This document shows positions 7,865 through 16,537 of a stretch of DNA of 64,000 nucleotides, piece by piece (the first letter of the stretch is position 1; the number at the start of each line of letters is the position of its first letter). Origin of the DNA: H17-190 sp034435615. Its GTDB lineage: Bacteria; Chloroflexota; Dehalococcoidia; SM23-28-2; HRBIN24. Where the stretch lies: NCBI GenBank assembly GCA_034435615.1, contig DAOTWZ010000009.1:1-64000 (forward strand). The letters are read 5' to 3'. A model generated the notes under the pieces. That model ran no database searches, was not told the origin of the DNA, and saw nothing but the letters and a program-made list of their open reading frames with translations. A program made the translations under genes and the position numbers.

Positions 7865-8509
7865 TCAGCGCCGTGACGGCTGCTCCAGTCGCCGCGTGAT
7901 GGCCAGGGCCAGAAAGGCGATGCCGCTGAGCAGGAGCGAGACCTGGGCAGCGGTGGCCAGGTCGCCGCTCAGGGCGGCATCGTAGACCACCATGGGGAGC
8001 GTGCGGGTCCGACCCGGTATGTTGCCCGCCACCATGAGGGTGGCGCCGAACTCACCCAGGGCGCGGGCCGTCCCCAGGAAGAGGCCGGCCAGGATGCCGC
8101 GATGGGCCAGAGGGAGGGTGACCCGCAGCAGCACCTCCGGCTCGGAGCGGCCCAGGGTGCGAGCGGCGTCTTCCAGCTCCGGGTCCACGGCGGCGATGGC
8201 CGCCCTGGCCGATTGCAGCATGAGAGGGAGCCCCACCAGGGAGGCCGCCACCGCCGCCCCCTGCCAAGTGAAGAGGAGGTCCAGCCCCAGCCACTCCCGG
8301 AGGGGACTCCCGCGTCCCAGCAGGTAGAGCAGGAAGAAGCCCACCACGGTGGGCGGCAGCACCAGGGGGAGGGTGAGGACCAGCTCCAGCAGGGTGCGAC
8401 CGGGGAAGCGGCCGCGGGCCAGCAGCAGGGCCAGCAGGGTGCCGAAGACGGCGATGACGAGGGTGGCTACGCCCACCACCTTGAGCGATACCAGCAGGGC
8501 GGCGAGCAA
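7865..8509 (-). CDS. modB: Molybdate ABC transporter permease ModB
   Basis: Inner-membrane permease of 214 residues with about five membrane segments. Family marks are LTLPLVLPPTVVGFFLLYLL (about residue 45) and an EAA-type docking loop EDAARTLGRSEPEVLLRVTLP (about residue 133). The end of the protein (ARALGEFGATLMVAGNIPG) is typical of ModB and CysT/CysW. The start is a TTG four bases after the modA stop, with a purine-rich GGGAGATAGGG ahead. Confidence 0.9.
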   Translation of the reverse strand: MLAALLVSLKVVGVATLVIAVFGTLLALLLARGRFPGRTLLELVLTLPLVLPPTVVGFFLLYLLGRGSPLREWLGLDLLFTWQGAAVAASLVGLPLMLQSARAAIAAVDPELEDAARTLGRSEPEVLLRVTLPLAHRGILAGLFLGTARALGEFGATLMVAGNIPGRTRTLPMVVYDAALSGDLATAAQVSLLLSGIAFLALAITRRLEQPSRR

Positions 8510-8512
8510 ACC

Positions 8513-9292
8513 CTATCTCCCTCCCTCGTCCGCCCGCTCGTAGCCGTAGCGCTGCCAGGTGGCTGCGCTGTCTTGGCCGGCCAGGAAATCGGCCAGGCGG
8601 CGGGCGGCCGCCTCCCGCGGCGATCCCTTCACCACCGCCAGCGCCTGCTCTATGGGGTCGTAGAGCCGGGAGGGCACCTCCAGTCGCTCCCCCTCTTCGT
8701 CGATGACCAGCGAGAGAGCGGTGAAGGCTACATCGACGTTGCCGGAGCGGGCATACTGGAGGGCCTGCTGGATGTTTTCGGCGATGACGATCCTGGGCTG
8801 GAGGGCCTCCCAGAGGCCGAGGCGCTGGAGGGCCTGGCGAGCGGCGGCGCCGTAGGGCGCCTGGTCTGGGTTGGCGATAGCGATGCGTCCCACCCGCGGG
8901 GAGGCGAGGTCCTCCAGAGAGCGGAGGCCGAGGCCGGAGCCGGGCCGCGCCCAGAGCACCAGCTTGCCGCGGGCGTAGACGCGTAGGGTGTCGGCCAGCA
9001 CCAGCCCCTTGCGGGCCAACTGCTCCACGTGCTGACGGTCGGCGGCCAGAAAGAGGTCCACCGGTGCCCCCCGCTCTATCTGGGCAGCGAGCTGGGCCGT
9101 GTTGCCGTAGTTGACCTGCGCCGGGATGCCGGTGCGCTGGCGGAAGGACTCCAGGAGCGGCGGGAGGACGTCCGCCAGATTGGCTGCCGCCGACACGAGG
9201 ACGGGGGGCTGCTGGGGGGTCGCTTCGAGGCCGCCGCCAGAGCAGGCGGCCAGGGCGACGAGCAGGAGCAGCAACGCTAGGCGTCGGCGCAT
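8513..9292 (-). CDS. modA: Molybdate-binding lipoprotein ModA
   Basis: Oxyanion receptor of the importer, 259 residues. From the ATG at 9292 the N-terminus is MRRR, a leucine-rich core, and a lipobox ending in Cys17 (ALAAC), so it is probably lipid-anchored. VSAAANLADVLPPL and VNYGNTAQLAAQIERGAPVD are ModA hallmarks; the serine and alanine residues bind the oxyanion. A longer start at 9325 is open, but GGAGG stands at the right distance from 9292 and the shorter form gives a clean signal peptide. Its start overlaps the end of the PadR gene by 16 bases. Confidence 0.88.
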   Translation of the reverse strand: MRRRLALLLLLVALAACSGGGLEATPQQPPVLVSAAANLADVLPPLLESFRQRTGIPAQVNYGNTAQLAAQIERGAPVDLFLAADRQHVEQLARKGLVLADTLRVYARGKLVLWARPGSGLGLRSLEDLASPRVGRIAIANPDQAPYGAAARQALQRLGLWEALQPRIVIAENIQQALQYARSGNVDVAFTALSLVIDEEGERLEVPSRLYDPIEQALAVVKGSPREAAARRLADFLAGQDSAATWQRYGYERADEGGR

Positions 9293-9813
9293 CGCAACCT
9301 CCGGTTCGAGATCTCTCCCAGCCACTGCAGAGCGGCCTGGAGCATGGCGGCGCGGAAGTCATATACGGAGCGGGAGAAGGCGTCCGTGGCCTGGTCACGG
9401 GCCCGCTGCCAGGCCTCCAGGCGCTGGCGGAGGGCCTCCTCCTGCCGGCGGATCACCTCATCCCACCGGGAGGGGTCCAGGGCGGCGGCGAAGTAGAGGC
9501 GGCCCAGCAGGCCCAGGCGCAGGTCACGAAGCCCCTGGACGGGGCGCTGGAGCCAGGCCTGGAAGGCGTCGGCGCCCTGGGGTGTCAGTCGGTAGGTCAT
9601 CCGCCGCCGCGGCCCGCTGGCTGCTCCCTCACGGGAGACCCAGCCCTGCCCTTCCAGCTTGGCGAGAATGGCGTAGACCTCGTTGCGGCGGAGCTGCCAG
9701 ACCTGCCCCAGGGGGGTGCCGGCCTGGAACTGCCGGGCGATGTCGTAGCCGTGGCTGCTGCCCTGGGCCAGCAGCCCCAGGATGGCGTACTCGGCGTCGG
9801 TGTTGGGGCGCAT
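9277..9813 (-). CDS. PadR-family transcriptional regulator
   Basis: A 178-residue regulator with an N-terminal PadR winged helix (AEYAILGLLAQGSSHGYDIA, then EVYAILAKLEGQGWVSRE, about residues 7-60) and a C-terminal helical dimerisation region (about 90-170). It heads the mod operon and overlaps modA, so it likely controls molybdate uptake, a job more often done by ModE. No molybdate-binding domain is visible; the signal is unknown. A perfect palindrome touches its start codon, suggesting autoregulation. Confidence 0.88.
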   Translation of the reverse strand: MRPNTDAEYAILGLLAQGSSHGYDIARQFQAGTPLGQVWQLRRNEVYAILAKLEGQGWVSREGAASGPRRRMTYRLTPQGADAFQAWLQRPVQGLRDLRLGLLGRLYFAAALDPSRWDEVIRRQEEALRQRLEAWQRARDQATDAFSRSVYDFRAAMLQAALQWLGEISNRRLRCADA

Positions 9814-9829
9814 AGTCAGAATCTGACTA
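9813..9829. promoter_or_regulatory. 17-base perfect palindrome at the PadR start codon
   Basis: TAGTCAGA, central A, TCTGACTA: two 8-base arms with one base between. Its first base is the A of the PadR ATG on the minus strand, so it occupies the ribosome-binding region; a TATACG that could be a -10 box lies just upstream. A dimeric regulator bound here would block transcription of PadR-modABC. It is the clearest operator-like site in the window. Confidence 0.65.
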
Positions 9830-9922
9830 CCAACGTATAGCCGGCGGCGGGCGGATCGTCAACCCCCTCGGGGGTGGCCAGGCCCTCAAAGGGGCTGGCT
9901 GGGCGCTGGGAATTAGTTCGAG

Positions 9923-9928
9923 TATAAT
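9923..9928 (+). promoter_or_regulatory. -10 box TATAAT for a leaderless transcript
   Basis: A consensus TATAAT ends eight bases before the ATG at 9937. Transcription would start at or next to the A of the start codon, so the mRNA would lack a leader; no Shine-Dalgarno is present. No convincing -35 is seen. Confidence 0.6.
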
Positions 9929-9936
9929 ACGAGTAA

Positions 9937-10770
9937 ATGTCGAGTAACCAAATCGGCCAGGGAAGAAGGCCCTTCCGTCCCTCCGGCCAGGCGCCGTATG
10001 GCTCGCCGCGGGCCTTTCTGCGCTTCCTGGAGGAGGCCGGCCGCTGGGGCTGGCCGGAGCGCCTGGACGAAGGCTTCCTGGAGAGGGCGGGGCTGCGGGG
10101 CGGCAGCCTGTGGGAACTGAGGGTGGCCCTGCGCTTCCTGGGCCTGATGGACGAGTGGGAGGACCGGCGGGGGGAGCGCTACTCTATAGTCTTCCTCCCG
10201 GAGGCGGGGCGGCGGCGCGCCCTGGCGGAGGCGGTTCGCCAGTCCTATGCCCCCCTGTGGCAGGCGCTGGATGTGACCAGGGCGAGCCGTGAGGAGCTAG
10301 TGGAGGCGTTCCGGCGCATATACTCGCCGGAGCTGGCGGAGCGGCAGGCCCGGTTCTTCATCGGCCTCTGTCAGGCGGCCGGCATATCGCTGGCGGCCCG
10401 CCTGCGCCCCCGTCGGGAGCGGCGACGCCCCCAGGCGAAGGCGCCGCCCGTGGCCCCGCCAGCTGCCAGGGAGAGAGAGGAGCCAGCGCCTCCTGCGGGG
10501 GAGGGGCGAGAGCGCCCCCGGGGGGAAGAGCCCATGCGGGCCCCACAGCCATCCCCTGCCACCGTGGACGGCGAGGCGAGGGCGCCTCTGGACTGGCGAG
10601 GCCGCTATCTGGAGGTGTTGCTGCGGCGCCTGGAGCGGGCGGACCCCCGGGAGGCCTACGATCTGGAGTCACGCATCGAATCGCTGATAGGGGTCGAGAC
10701 CGGGAGGAAGACGGGGCTGTGGAGCGCTCTCCTGAGGCTGCTGGGCGTGATCAAGCCCCCTCCCCGCTAG
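9937..10770 (+). CDS. DUF5343-like protein
   Basis: A 277-residue soluble protein. The first 150 residues resemble DUF5343: YGSPRAFLRFLEEAGRW, a winged-helix-like block with LRGGSLWELRVALRFLGLMD, and a later ALAEAVRQSYAPLWQA. A basic, proline- and arginine-rich linker follows (about 150-215), then a short helical tail (LEVLLRRLERADPREAYDLE). The function is unknown; the N-terminal part could bind nucleic acid. It stands alone between the divergent mod operon and the convergent lepA. Confidence 0.65.
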   Translation: MSSNQIGQGRRPFRPSGQAPYGSPRAFLRFLEEAGRWGWPERLDEGFLERAGLRGGSLWELRVALRFLGLMDEWEDRRGERYSIVFLPEAGRRRALAEAVRQSYAPLWQALDVTRASREELVEAFRRIYSPELAERQARFFIGLCQAAGISLAARLRPRRERRRPQAKAPPVAPPAAREREEPAPPAGEGRERPRGEEPMRAPQPSPATVDGEARAPLDWRGRYLEVLLRRLERADPREAYDLESRIESLIGVETGRKTGLWSALLRLLGVIKPPPR

Positions 10771-11005
10771 GGGGTCGGCCTGGCCGGCTGGCGGCTCGAC
10801 CGGCGGTGGCGTGAAGACGGCCCGACGTGCCGGCTGCCGATCCCCCTCCCGACCTGCAACAGGCGATCTGTCCCGCCCCCTTCCGTCAGGCCCACTCCAG
10901 CGCCCGAGGAACGCGTCTGGACGCCGACGCTCAGACTGGCGGGAGGTTCCACAGTCCAGCGGCCGGAGAGCCTTTTGTTTGGGTTATAATTAGGTTTCTA
11001 TGGCC

Positions 11006-12829
11006 TCAGCGCTGGAGGCGGAGGAGGGCCAGAAAGGCCTCCTGGGGCACCTCGACGCGCCCGATGCGCTTCAGCCGCTTCTTCCCCTCTTTCTGGCGCT
11101 CCAGCAGCTTGCGCTTGCGGGTGACATCGCCGCCGTAGCACTTGGCCAGGACGTTCTTGCGCAGGGCGCGCACCGTCTCCCGGGCGATGACCCGGCCGCC
11201 GATGGCCGCCTGTATGGGCACCTCGAAGAGCTGGCGGGGGATGAGCTCTCGCAGCTTCTCCACCAAGGCGCGGCCCACCTGGTAGGCCCTTTCGGCGGGG
11301 ACGATGACGCTCAGGGCGTCCACTGGCTGGTTGTTGACCAGGATGTCCAGCTTGACCAGCCTTCCCGGGCGGTGCTCGGCATAGGAGTAGTCCATGGTGG
11401 CGTATCCCTGAGTGCGGGACTTGAGCTGGTCGTAGAAGTCGACCAGCATCTCGGAGAGGGGGATCGTGTACTCCAGGAGGACGCGGCGGTCGCCCTCCCG
11501 CACCTGGGGCCCCTGGTCCAGGTACTCCATGCGACGGAACTCGCCGCGACGGTTGCTCACCAGCTCCATGATGGCCCCCAGGTAGCGGTCGGGGGCGATG
11601 ATGGAGACGTGCATCCAGGGCTCCCGCACCTCGGCGATCTGCCCTGGCGGGGGCAGGTCGGCGGGGCTGCGCACCGCCACCTCCTCGCCGTCCGTCTTCA
11701 GGACGCGGTACTCCACGCTGGGGGCGGTAGCGATGAGGTTGAGGCCGAACTCCCGCTCCAGGCGCTCCTGAACGATGTCCATGTGCAGCATCCCCAGGAA
11801 GCCGCAGCGGAAGCCCGGGCCCAGAGCGAGGGAGTTCTCCGGCTCGAAGTAGAGGGCGGCGTCGTTGAGGCGGAGCTTCTCCAAGGCCTCTCGCAGGAGG
11901 TGGAACTCCTCGGCATCGGCCGGGTAGAGGCCGGCGAAGACCATGGGCTTGGCCGGCCGGTAGCCGGGCAGGGGCTCGCTGGCCGGACGCTCGTCGTAGG
12001 TTATGGTATCGCCCACGCGGCAGTCCTGGACCGTCTTCAGCCCCGTGGCCACGTATCCCACCTCGCCCGCCGTCAGGACGGGGCAGGGGGTCAGGGCGGG
12101 GCGGAAGTAGCCCACCTCCAGCGGCTCCAGGGAGCGGCCGGTGGCCATGAGCCGGAGGCGGCGCCGCGTGTCCAGGCTGCCGTCCACTACCCGGACATAG
12201 GCTACCACCCCCTTGTAGGGGTCATACTTGGAGTCGAAGACCAGGGCGCGCAGGGGGGCCTCGGGGTCTCCCGAGGGAGGGGGGACCCGCTGGACCACCG
12301 CCTCCAGGAGCTCCCGGACGCCCGTCCCCTCCTTGGCCGAGACGAAGAGTATCTCCTCGGGCCGGAAGCCGAAGGCGTCCTGTAGCTCCCGGGCCACTCG
12401 CTCCGGCTCGGCGTTGGGGAGGTCTATCTTGTTGACGGCCGGGATGATGGTCAGCCCCTGCTCCAGGGCCAGGAAGAAGTTGGCCATGGTCTGGGCCTCC
12501 ACCCCCTGGGAGGCGTCCACCAGGAGGATGGCGCCCTCGCAGGCGGCCAGGGCCCGGGAGACCTCGTAGGTGAAGTCCACATGGCCGGGGGTATCGATGA
12601 GGTCCAGCTCGTAGGTCTGGCCGTCGGCGGCGGTGTAGAGCATGCGCACGGCGGAGGCCTTGATGGTGATGCCCCGCTCCCGCTCCAGGTCCATCTCGTC
12701 CAGCACCTGCTCCGCCATCTCGCGGGGCGAGATGGTGCCCGTGAGCTCCAGCATGCGGTCGGCCAGGGTGGACTTGCCGTGGTCTATATGGGCGATGATG
12801 CAGAAGTTGCGGATGAACCGCTGCTCCAT
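11006..12829 (-). CDS. lepA: Elongation factor 4 (LepA) GTPase
   Basis: Ribosome-bound GTPase that acts under stress or in initiation, 607 residues, the usual length. It has G1 AHIDHGKST (about residue 13), G3 DTPGHVDF (about 80) and NKIDLPNA (about 135), then EF-G-like domains II, III and V and the LepA-specific C-terminal domain (RQLFEVPIQAAIGGRVIARE). It is last in a minus-strand run behind galU, an SDR gene and a small ORF. The 235 bases beyond its stop contain only a plus-strand TATAAT with no gene to serve. Confidence 0.96.
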   Translation of the reverse strand: MEQRFIRNFCIIAHIDHGKSTLADRMLELTGTISPREMAEQVLDEMDLERERGITIKASAVRMLYTAADGQTYELDLIDTPGHVDFTYEVSRALAACEGAILLVDASQGVEAQTMANFFLALEQGLTIIPAVNKIDLPNAEPERVARELQDAFGFRPEEILFVSAKEGTGVRELLEAVVQRVPPPSGDPEAPLRALVFDSKYDPYKGVVAYVRVVDGSLDTRRRLRLMATGRSLEPLEVGYFRPALTPCPVLTAGEVGYVATGLKTVQDCRVGDTITYDERPASEPLPGYRPAKPMVFAGLYPADAEEFHLLREALEKLRLNDAALYFEPENSLALGPGFRCGFLGMLHMDIVQERLEREFGLNLIATAPSVEYRVLKTDGEEVAVRSPADLPPPGQIAEVREPWMHVSIIAPDRYLGAIMELVSNRRGEFRRMEYLDQGPQVREGDRRVLLEYTIPLSEMLVDFYDQLKSRTQGYATMDYSYAEHRPGRLVKLDILVNNQPVDALSVIVPAERAYQVGRALVEKLRELIPRQLFEVPIQAAIGGRVIARETVRALRKNVLAKCYGGDVTRKRKLLERQKEGKKRLKRIGRVEVPQEAFLALLRLQR

Positions 12830-12903
12830 ATCATCGCCTATGGTAGCAGAGGGCAGGCTGTGGGGCGAAAGGCAGGCCCCGCCAGGGGCCGGGCGGGGAC
12901 GGC

Positions 12904-13119
12904 CTAGCCGGGAGGGCCGCCACCCAAATTGACATAAGCGGGGCCGTGCTGGTGGATGCCGTCGGGCTCTATGGTCACCAGCAGGCGGCCGCCGGGGCCG
13001 TAGATGCGGCCCTCCACCATGATGTTGCCGTTGGGGAGCCGCTCCAGGGTCAGCAGGATCTCGCCGTTGGAGTCGGATATCTCGACGCGCCGGTACTGCT
13101 CGCTGCCGATCTCGATCAA
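12904..13119 (-). CDS. Small conserved-looking protein, TTG start, function unknown
   Basis: An ORF of 71 codons easily missed because it begins with TTG (13119-13117). A strong GGAGGTG lies seven bases upstream, and the coding region fits between the SDR gene and lepA. The product begins with IEIGSEQYRRVEISD, contains GRIYGPGGRLLVTIEPDG, is beta-rich, and has no membrane segment. The alternating hydrophobic pattern and operon position argue that it is real. I do not recognise the family. Confidence 0.6.
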   Translation of the reverse strand: MIEIGSEQYRRVEISDSNGEILLTLERLPNGNIMVEGRIYGPGGRLLVTIEPDGIHQHGPAYVNLGGGPPG

Positions 13120-13139
13120 GGCATCACCTCCGCGTCTCC

Positions 13140-13937
13140 TCAGATCATGACTAGGTCTTCGCCGCCGTCCACGTGGATGACGTTCCCCGTGACCCAGGGG
13201 GAGTCGTCCTTGGAGAGGAGGAGGATGGTGCGGGCCACGTCCCCGGGCTCGGTGATGCGGCCGCCCGGGTTGTGGGCCCTGGCGAACTCCAGCATCCGCT
13301 CGTGGCCGGGGATCTTGCGCAGGGCGGGGGTATCGGTGACGCCGGCCTGGATGGCGTTGACGGCGACGCCCCGTCCCGCCAGCTCCACTGCCAAGTGCTT
13401 GACGTGGTACTCCAGGGCCGCTTTGGCCGCCCCCACCGGGCCGTAGGCCGGGAAGACGCGGTGGGAGCCGGCGCTGGTCATGGCGAAGACCTTGCTCCCC
13501 GGGCCCAACAGACGCCGGTAGACCATGTCCTGCACCCAGTAGACCAGGCTGTGGGCCATGACGTCCAGTGTCATCTCCATCTGGGCCCGCGTCACCGCCT
13601 GGCCGGGATCCTCCGGGACGTAGGGGCGCAGGGTGCCGAAGGCCAGGGAGTGGAGGAGGACGTGGACGTACTCCCCCTCCGGGAGGCGCTCCCGTATGGC
13701 GTCCAGCACCTGCCGGCGCTTGGCGTCGTCGGCGGCGTTGGTGTTGAAGAAGACAGCCTCGCTCCCCAAGTCCTGGATCTGGTGGATGACCCGCTGAGCG
13801 TTGGGCAGAGTGGCCCGCAGGTCCAGGTGCACGCCGAAGATGTTCATCCCCTCCCGCGCCAGCTCCAGGGCGACGGCGGCACCGTGGCCGCTGGAGGCCC
13901 CCAGAATGAGGGCCCATTTGCCTCTCAGGGGTCTCAT
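13140..13937 (-). CDS. SDR-family enoyl-[acyl-carrier-protein] reductase-like protein
   Basis: Short-chain dehydrogenase of 265 residues; the ATG at 13937 follows AGGAGGAA. It has a dinucleotide-binding turn GASSGHGAAVALELAREG (residues 10-27) and a catalytic Tyr-x6-Lys (YGPVGAAKAALEYHVKHLA), spacing characteristic of FabI/FabL enoyl reductases rather than ordinary SDRs (Tyr-x3-Lys). The C-terminal part VTGNVIHVDGGE is usual. It may perform the last reduction of fatty acid elongation. Its glycine motif is closer to FabL than FabI, so the symbol is left open. Confidence 0.78.
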   Translation of the reverse strand: MRPLRGKWALILGASSGHGAAVALELAREGMNIFGVHLDLRATLPNAQRVIHQIQDLGSEAVFFNTNAADDAKRRQVLDAIRERLPEGEYVHVLLHSLAFGTLRPYVPEDPGQAVTRAQMEMTLDVMAHSLVYWVQDMVYRRLLGPGSKVFAMTSAGSHRVFPAYGPVGAAKAALEYHVKHLAVELAGRGVAVNAIQAGVTDTPALRKIPGHERMLEFARAHNPGGRITEPGDVARTILLLSKDDSPWVTGNVIHVDGGEDLVMI

Positions 13938-14017
13938 AGACGTTCCTCCTGCTGGCTGGGACCTATAAAAATGCGCTGAGGAAAGGATAATGGCAGGTGA
14001 AGGTAGAGGGAAGGGGG

Positions 14018-14893
14018 TCAGGAGGGGGGCGTCTCCAGGAGACGCTCCAGATAGGGCCGCAGCTCCCCGGACATCCGGGGGTCCCGCATGGCCAGGGAGA
14101 GGGAGGCCTTGAGGAGCCCCAGCGGGTTCCCGGTGTCCAGCCATTCCCCCTCCAGGCAGCGGGCGTAGACAGCGCCGCGACCGCACAGCTCGGCCAGGGC
14201 GTCCGTGAGCCAGACCTCTCCCCCCTTCCCCACCGGGGTGGCTTCCAGGACGGGGAAGACCTCCGGCGTCAGCACCAGCCGCCCCACGATGGCCAGGGCG
14301 GAGGGCGCTTCCTCCGGGGCGGGCTTCTCCACGGTGCGGCGGACGCGGAAGACGCCATCGCCCAGGGGCTCCGGGTCTATGACGCCGTAGCGGTGGACCT
14401 CCTCCCGGGGGACCTCGGCCACCCCCAGCACGTGACCGCCCCAGCGGGCCTGCGCCTCGATGAGCTGGCCGATGGCCGGCCGGTCGCTCACCACGATATC
14501 GTCCGGATAGAAGAGGGCGAAGGGGCCGTCCGCCAGGAGCCAGCGAGCCTGCAGGAGGGCGTGGCCGGTGCCCAGCCGCTCCTTCTGGTAGACGAAGGCC
14601 AGAGAGCCCAGGCTGGCCAGGCGGCGCACCGTCTCCAGGCGATCCTCGTCCCCCTTGGCGGCCAGGGCCTCCTCCAGCTCCCACGCCCTGGCGAAGTGAC
14701 TGGCCATCACCTCCTTGCCCAGGGAGGTGACGATGACCAGCTCCTGGATACCGGCCGCCACCGCCTCCTCCACGATGTGCTGGATGACCGGCCGGTCCAG
14801 GAGCGGTAGCATCTCTTTGGGGACCGCCTTGCTGGCCGGCAGGAACCGGGTGCCGAAGCCAGCGGCCAGGATAATCCCCTTGCGGACCGTCAT
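14018..14893 (-). CDS. galU: UTP-glucose-1-phosphate uridylyltransferase
   Basis: Makes UDP-glucose from UTP and glucose-1-phosphate for glycan synthesis. The 291 residues match the family. The nucleotide-binding signature AAGFGTRFLPASKAVPKEML lies at residues 10-29, FLPDDIV is represented by FYPDDIVV (about 125), and VEKP (about 165) and EWLDTGNPLGLL (about 255) are the usual sugar- and metal-binding blocks. It has its own promoter and lies upstream of the SDR-lepA run. Confidence 0.93.
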   Translation of the reverse strand: MTVRKGIILAAGFGTRFLPASKAVPKEMLPLLDRPVIQHIVEEAVAAGIQELVIVTSLGKEVMASHFARAWELEEALAAKGDEDRLETVRRLASLGSLAFVYQKERLGTGHALLQARWLLADGPFALFYPDDIVVSDRPAIGQLIEAQARWGGHVLGVAEVPREEVHRYGVIDPEPLGDGVFRVRRTVEKPAPEEAPSALAIVGRLVLTPEVFPVLEATPVGKGGEVWLTDALAELCGRGAVYARCLEGEWLDTGNPLGLLKASLSLAMRDPRMSGELRPYLERLLETPPS

Positions 14894-14926
14894 AGCCTCC
14901 CTACCCCGCGTGAAGTCCCGTCGCTC

Positions 14927-14956
14927 ATTCTACCTGTGACGGAAGGCCGGCGACAA
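14927..14956 (-). promoter_or_regulatory. Candidate galU promoter
   Basis: On the minus strand TTGTCG (14956-14951), an 18-base spacer, and TAGAAT (14932-14927). The start point would be about 30 bases before galU. It diverges from the SRP RNA promoter immediately to the right. Confidence 0.5.
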
Positions 14957-14969
14957 GCTGAAATGGGAC

Positions 14970-14997
14970 TTGACGAATAGCGTTATATGGTTAAGGT
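14970..14997 (+). promoter_or_regulatory. Promoter of the SRP RNA
   Basis: TTGACG at 14970-14975, a 16-base spacer, and TAAGGT at 14992-14997. The expected start point coincides with the first base of the terminal stem of the SRP RNA. Confidence 0.6.
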
Positions 14998-15002
14998 GTA
15001 GA

Positions 15003-15277
15003 GAGGGGCCGTGCTAGGCGGGGAGCTGGCGGTGCCCTGGACCCGCAATCCGCCATAGCGGGGCTGAATTCCCGCTCGAGGTCCGGCGCCGTGGTCACTG
15101 CCGCCGCTGTACGGCGATGATGGCTGGGTCCTGCGCGGCGGGGCGCTATGAACCCCGTCAGGCCTGGAAGGGAGCAGCGGTAAGTAGTAGCCCCGGGCGC
15201 CGCAGGTAGGCCTGGTCGGAGCTGGTTAACGGCGGTAAGCCCGTGGTGACGGGTCGACAGCGGGTGCACGGCCCCTC
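15003..15277 (+). ncRNA. ffs: Signal recognition particle RNA, large bacterial type
   Basis: The RNA is closed by a perfect 12-bp terminal stem: 15003-15014 pairs with 15266-15277. The SRP domain IV hairpin, with the conserved core GTCAGG..TGGAAGGGAGCAGC, lies at about 15157-15178. The 5' part has the Alu-domain style GCTAGGCGGGG and GCTGAATTCCCGC. At about 275 nt it is the long form found in Bacillus, Thermotoga and Chloroflexota, unlike the 114-nt E. coli RNA. Its receptor FtsY is encoded at 29856. Confidence 0.93.
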
Positions 15278-15324
15278 AAGGCCAGGCATCGCCCCGGCCT
15301 GACCAGATACATAAAGGGGGGGAC

Positions 15325-16494
15325 TTGACGGGCTTAGCGAGGCGGGCCCGCCCCTGGGTGGCCCGCTGCCGCGAAGCTATCGCCAGACCTTTCATAGAGT
15401 GGTTGGCCAGACGCCAGCCCAGCGCCAGGCACCACCTGCCCATGGGCCTGGTCGGTGGGCTGGCGGCCTTGGTTATACTGGCCATCCCCCAGCTCTCCAG
15501 CGAGAGCGGGGAGCGGCCGCACACCGCCATCGCCTGGCACAGCGGCATCATCGTCCTGCCGGTCTCCAAGTCTGGCCAGATCTCCCTGGGCTCCTTCCCG
15601 CCCGAGGGCTATCTGGACTTCACCGTTCAGGACGGTCCTCTGTCCCTGACGGCCTACTCCCGGCCCACAACGGTGGGGGAGGCGCTGACGGCGCTGGGTA
15701 TCCAGCTGCGGCCCCGGGACAGGGTCGTGCCCACGCCGGAGACTCCCCTGACGGCTGGCCTCAAGGTGCTGGTGCGGCGGGCGGCCTCCGTCACCCTGGT
15801 GGTGGGGGGCGAGGCGCGGCCGGTGGAGACGCAGGCGACGACGGTGGGCCAGCTCCTCAAGGAAGAAGGCGTGGAGCTGGGTCCCCTGGACCGGGTGACG
15901 CCCCAGACCAGCGCCCTCGTCAAGAACGGTATGGCCATCGAGGTGGTGCGGGTCCAGGTGGAGCGGGAGGTGCAGGAGGAGACCATCCCCCGGCCGGTGG
16001 AGTACCGGGACGATCCCAACCTGCTCAGCGGCCGCAGCTACGTGCTGCAGCCGGGAGCGGACGGTCTCATCCGCCGCGAGTTCGAGGTCAGGAGGGAGAA
16101 CGGCCGGGAGGTGGCCCGCACCCTGGTGAGCGAGACGACGGTGCCGCCGCAGCCACGGGTGGTGGTGCGGGGGACGGGGCGCCTCGCCCCGGCGGGTAGC
16201 AACTGCGCCGGCCTGGCCTACCGGGAGGCCCTCACTGTGTGGGCTACCTGGTACAACCCGGCCAGCGCCGGGGGCTACATCACCGCCACCGGCGCCGTCC
16301 TGGACTACGGCATCGTGGCCGTGGACCCCACGGTCATCCCTCTGGGGACGCGCATGTGCGTACCCGGGTATGGGATCGCCGTGGCGGCGGACACGGGCGG
16401 TGGCGTCAGGGGGTACATGATAGACTTGGGCTACCCGGCCGGCGTCATCCCCACCTGGCGCACCGGCTACGTGACCATTTACATCCTCAACTGA
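15325..16494 (+). CDS. G5 and 3D domain cell-wall protein (YabE/Rpf-like)
   Basis: A 389-residue secreted or anchored protein. A hydrophobic segment (about residues 42-55) follows a basic N-terminus. Two DUF348 repeats (TAYSRPTTVGEALTALGI and PVETQATTVGQLLKEEGV) and a G5-type module (about 205-275) precede a C-terminal 3D domain. The 3D domain contains ATWYNP, VDPTVIPLGTRM and AADTGG, whose aspartates are the lytic transglycosylase-like catalytic residues. It likely remodels peptidoglycan. The TTG start follows AAAGGGGGGG; no ATG lies nearby except one inside the membrane segment. Confidence 0.85.
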   Translation: MTGLARRARPWVARCREAIARPFIEWLARRQPSARHHLPMGLVGGLAALVILAIPQLSSESGERPHTAIAWHSGIIVLPVSKSGQISLGSFPPEGYLDFTVQDGPLSLTAYSRPTTVGEALTALGIQLRPRDRVVPTPETPLTAGLKVLVRRAASVTLVVGGEARPVETQATTVGQLLKEEGVELGPLDRVTPQTSALVKNGMAIEVVRVQVEREVQEETIPRPVEYRDDPNLLSGRSYVLQPGADGLIRREFEVRRENGREVARTLVSETTVPPQPRVVVRGTGRLAPAGSNCAGLAYREALTVWATWYNPASAGGYITATGAVLDYGIVAVDPTVIPLGTRMCVPGYGIAVAADTGGGVRGYMIDLGYPAGVIPTWRTGYVTIYILN

Positions 16495-16537
16495 GGCCGG
16501 CGACGCCACCCTGCGCCCGGCGGCCGTCCGAGGGCCC

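Noticed and set aside
10985..10990. Consensus TATAAT on the plus strand just beyond the lepA stop
   Set aside because: The only downstream frame (11000-12385) is the antisense shadow of lepA. An antisense transcript is possible but nothing else supports it.
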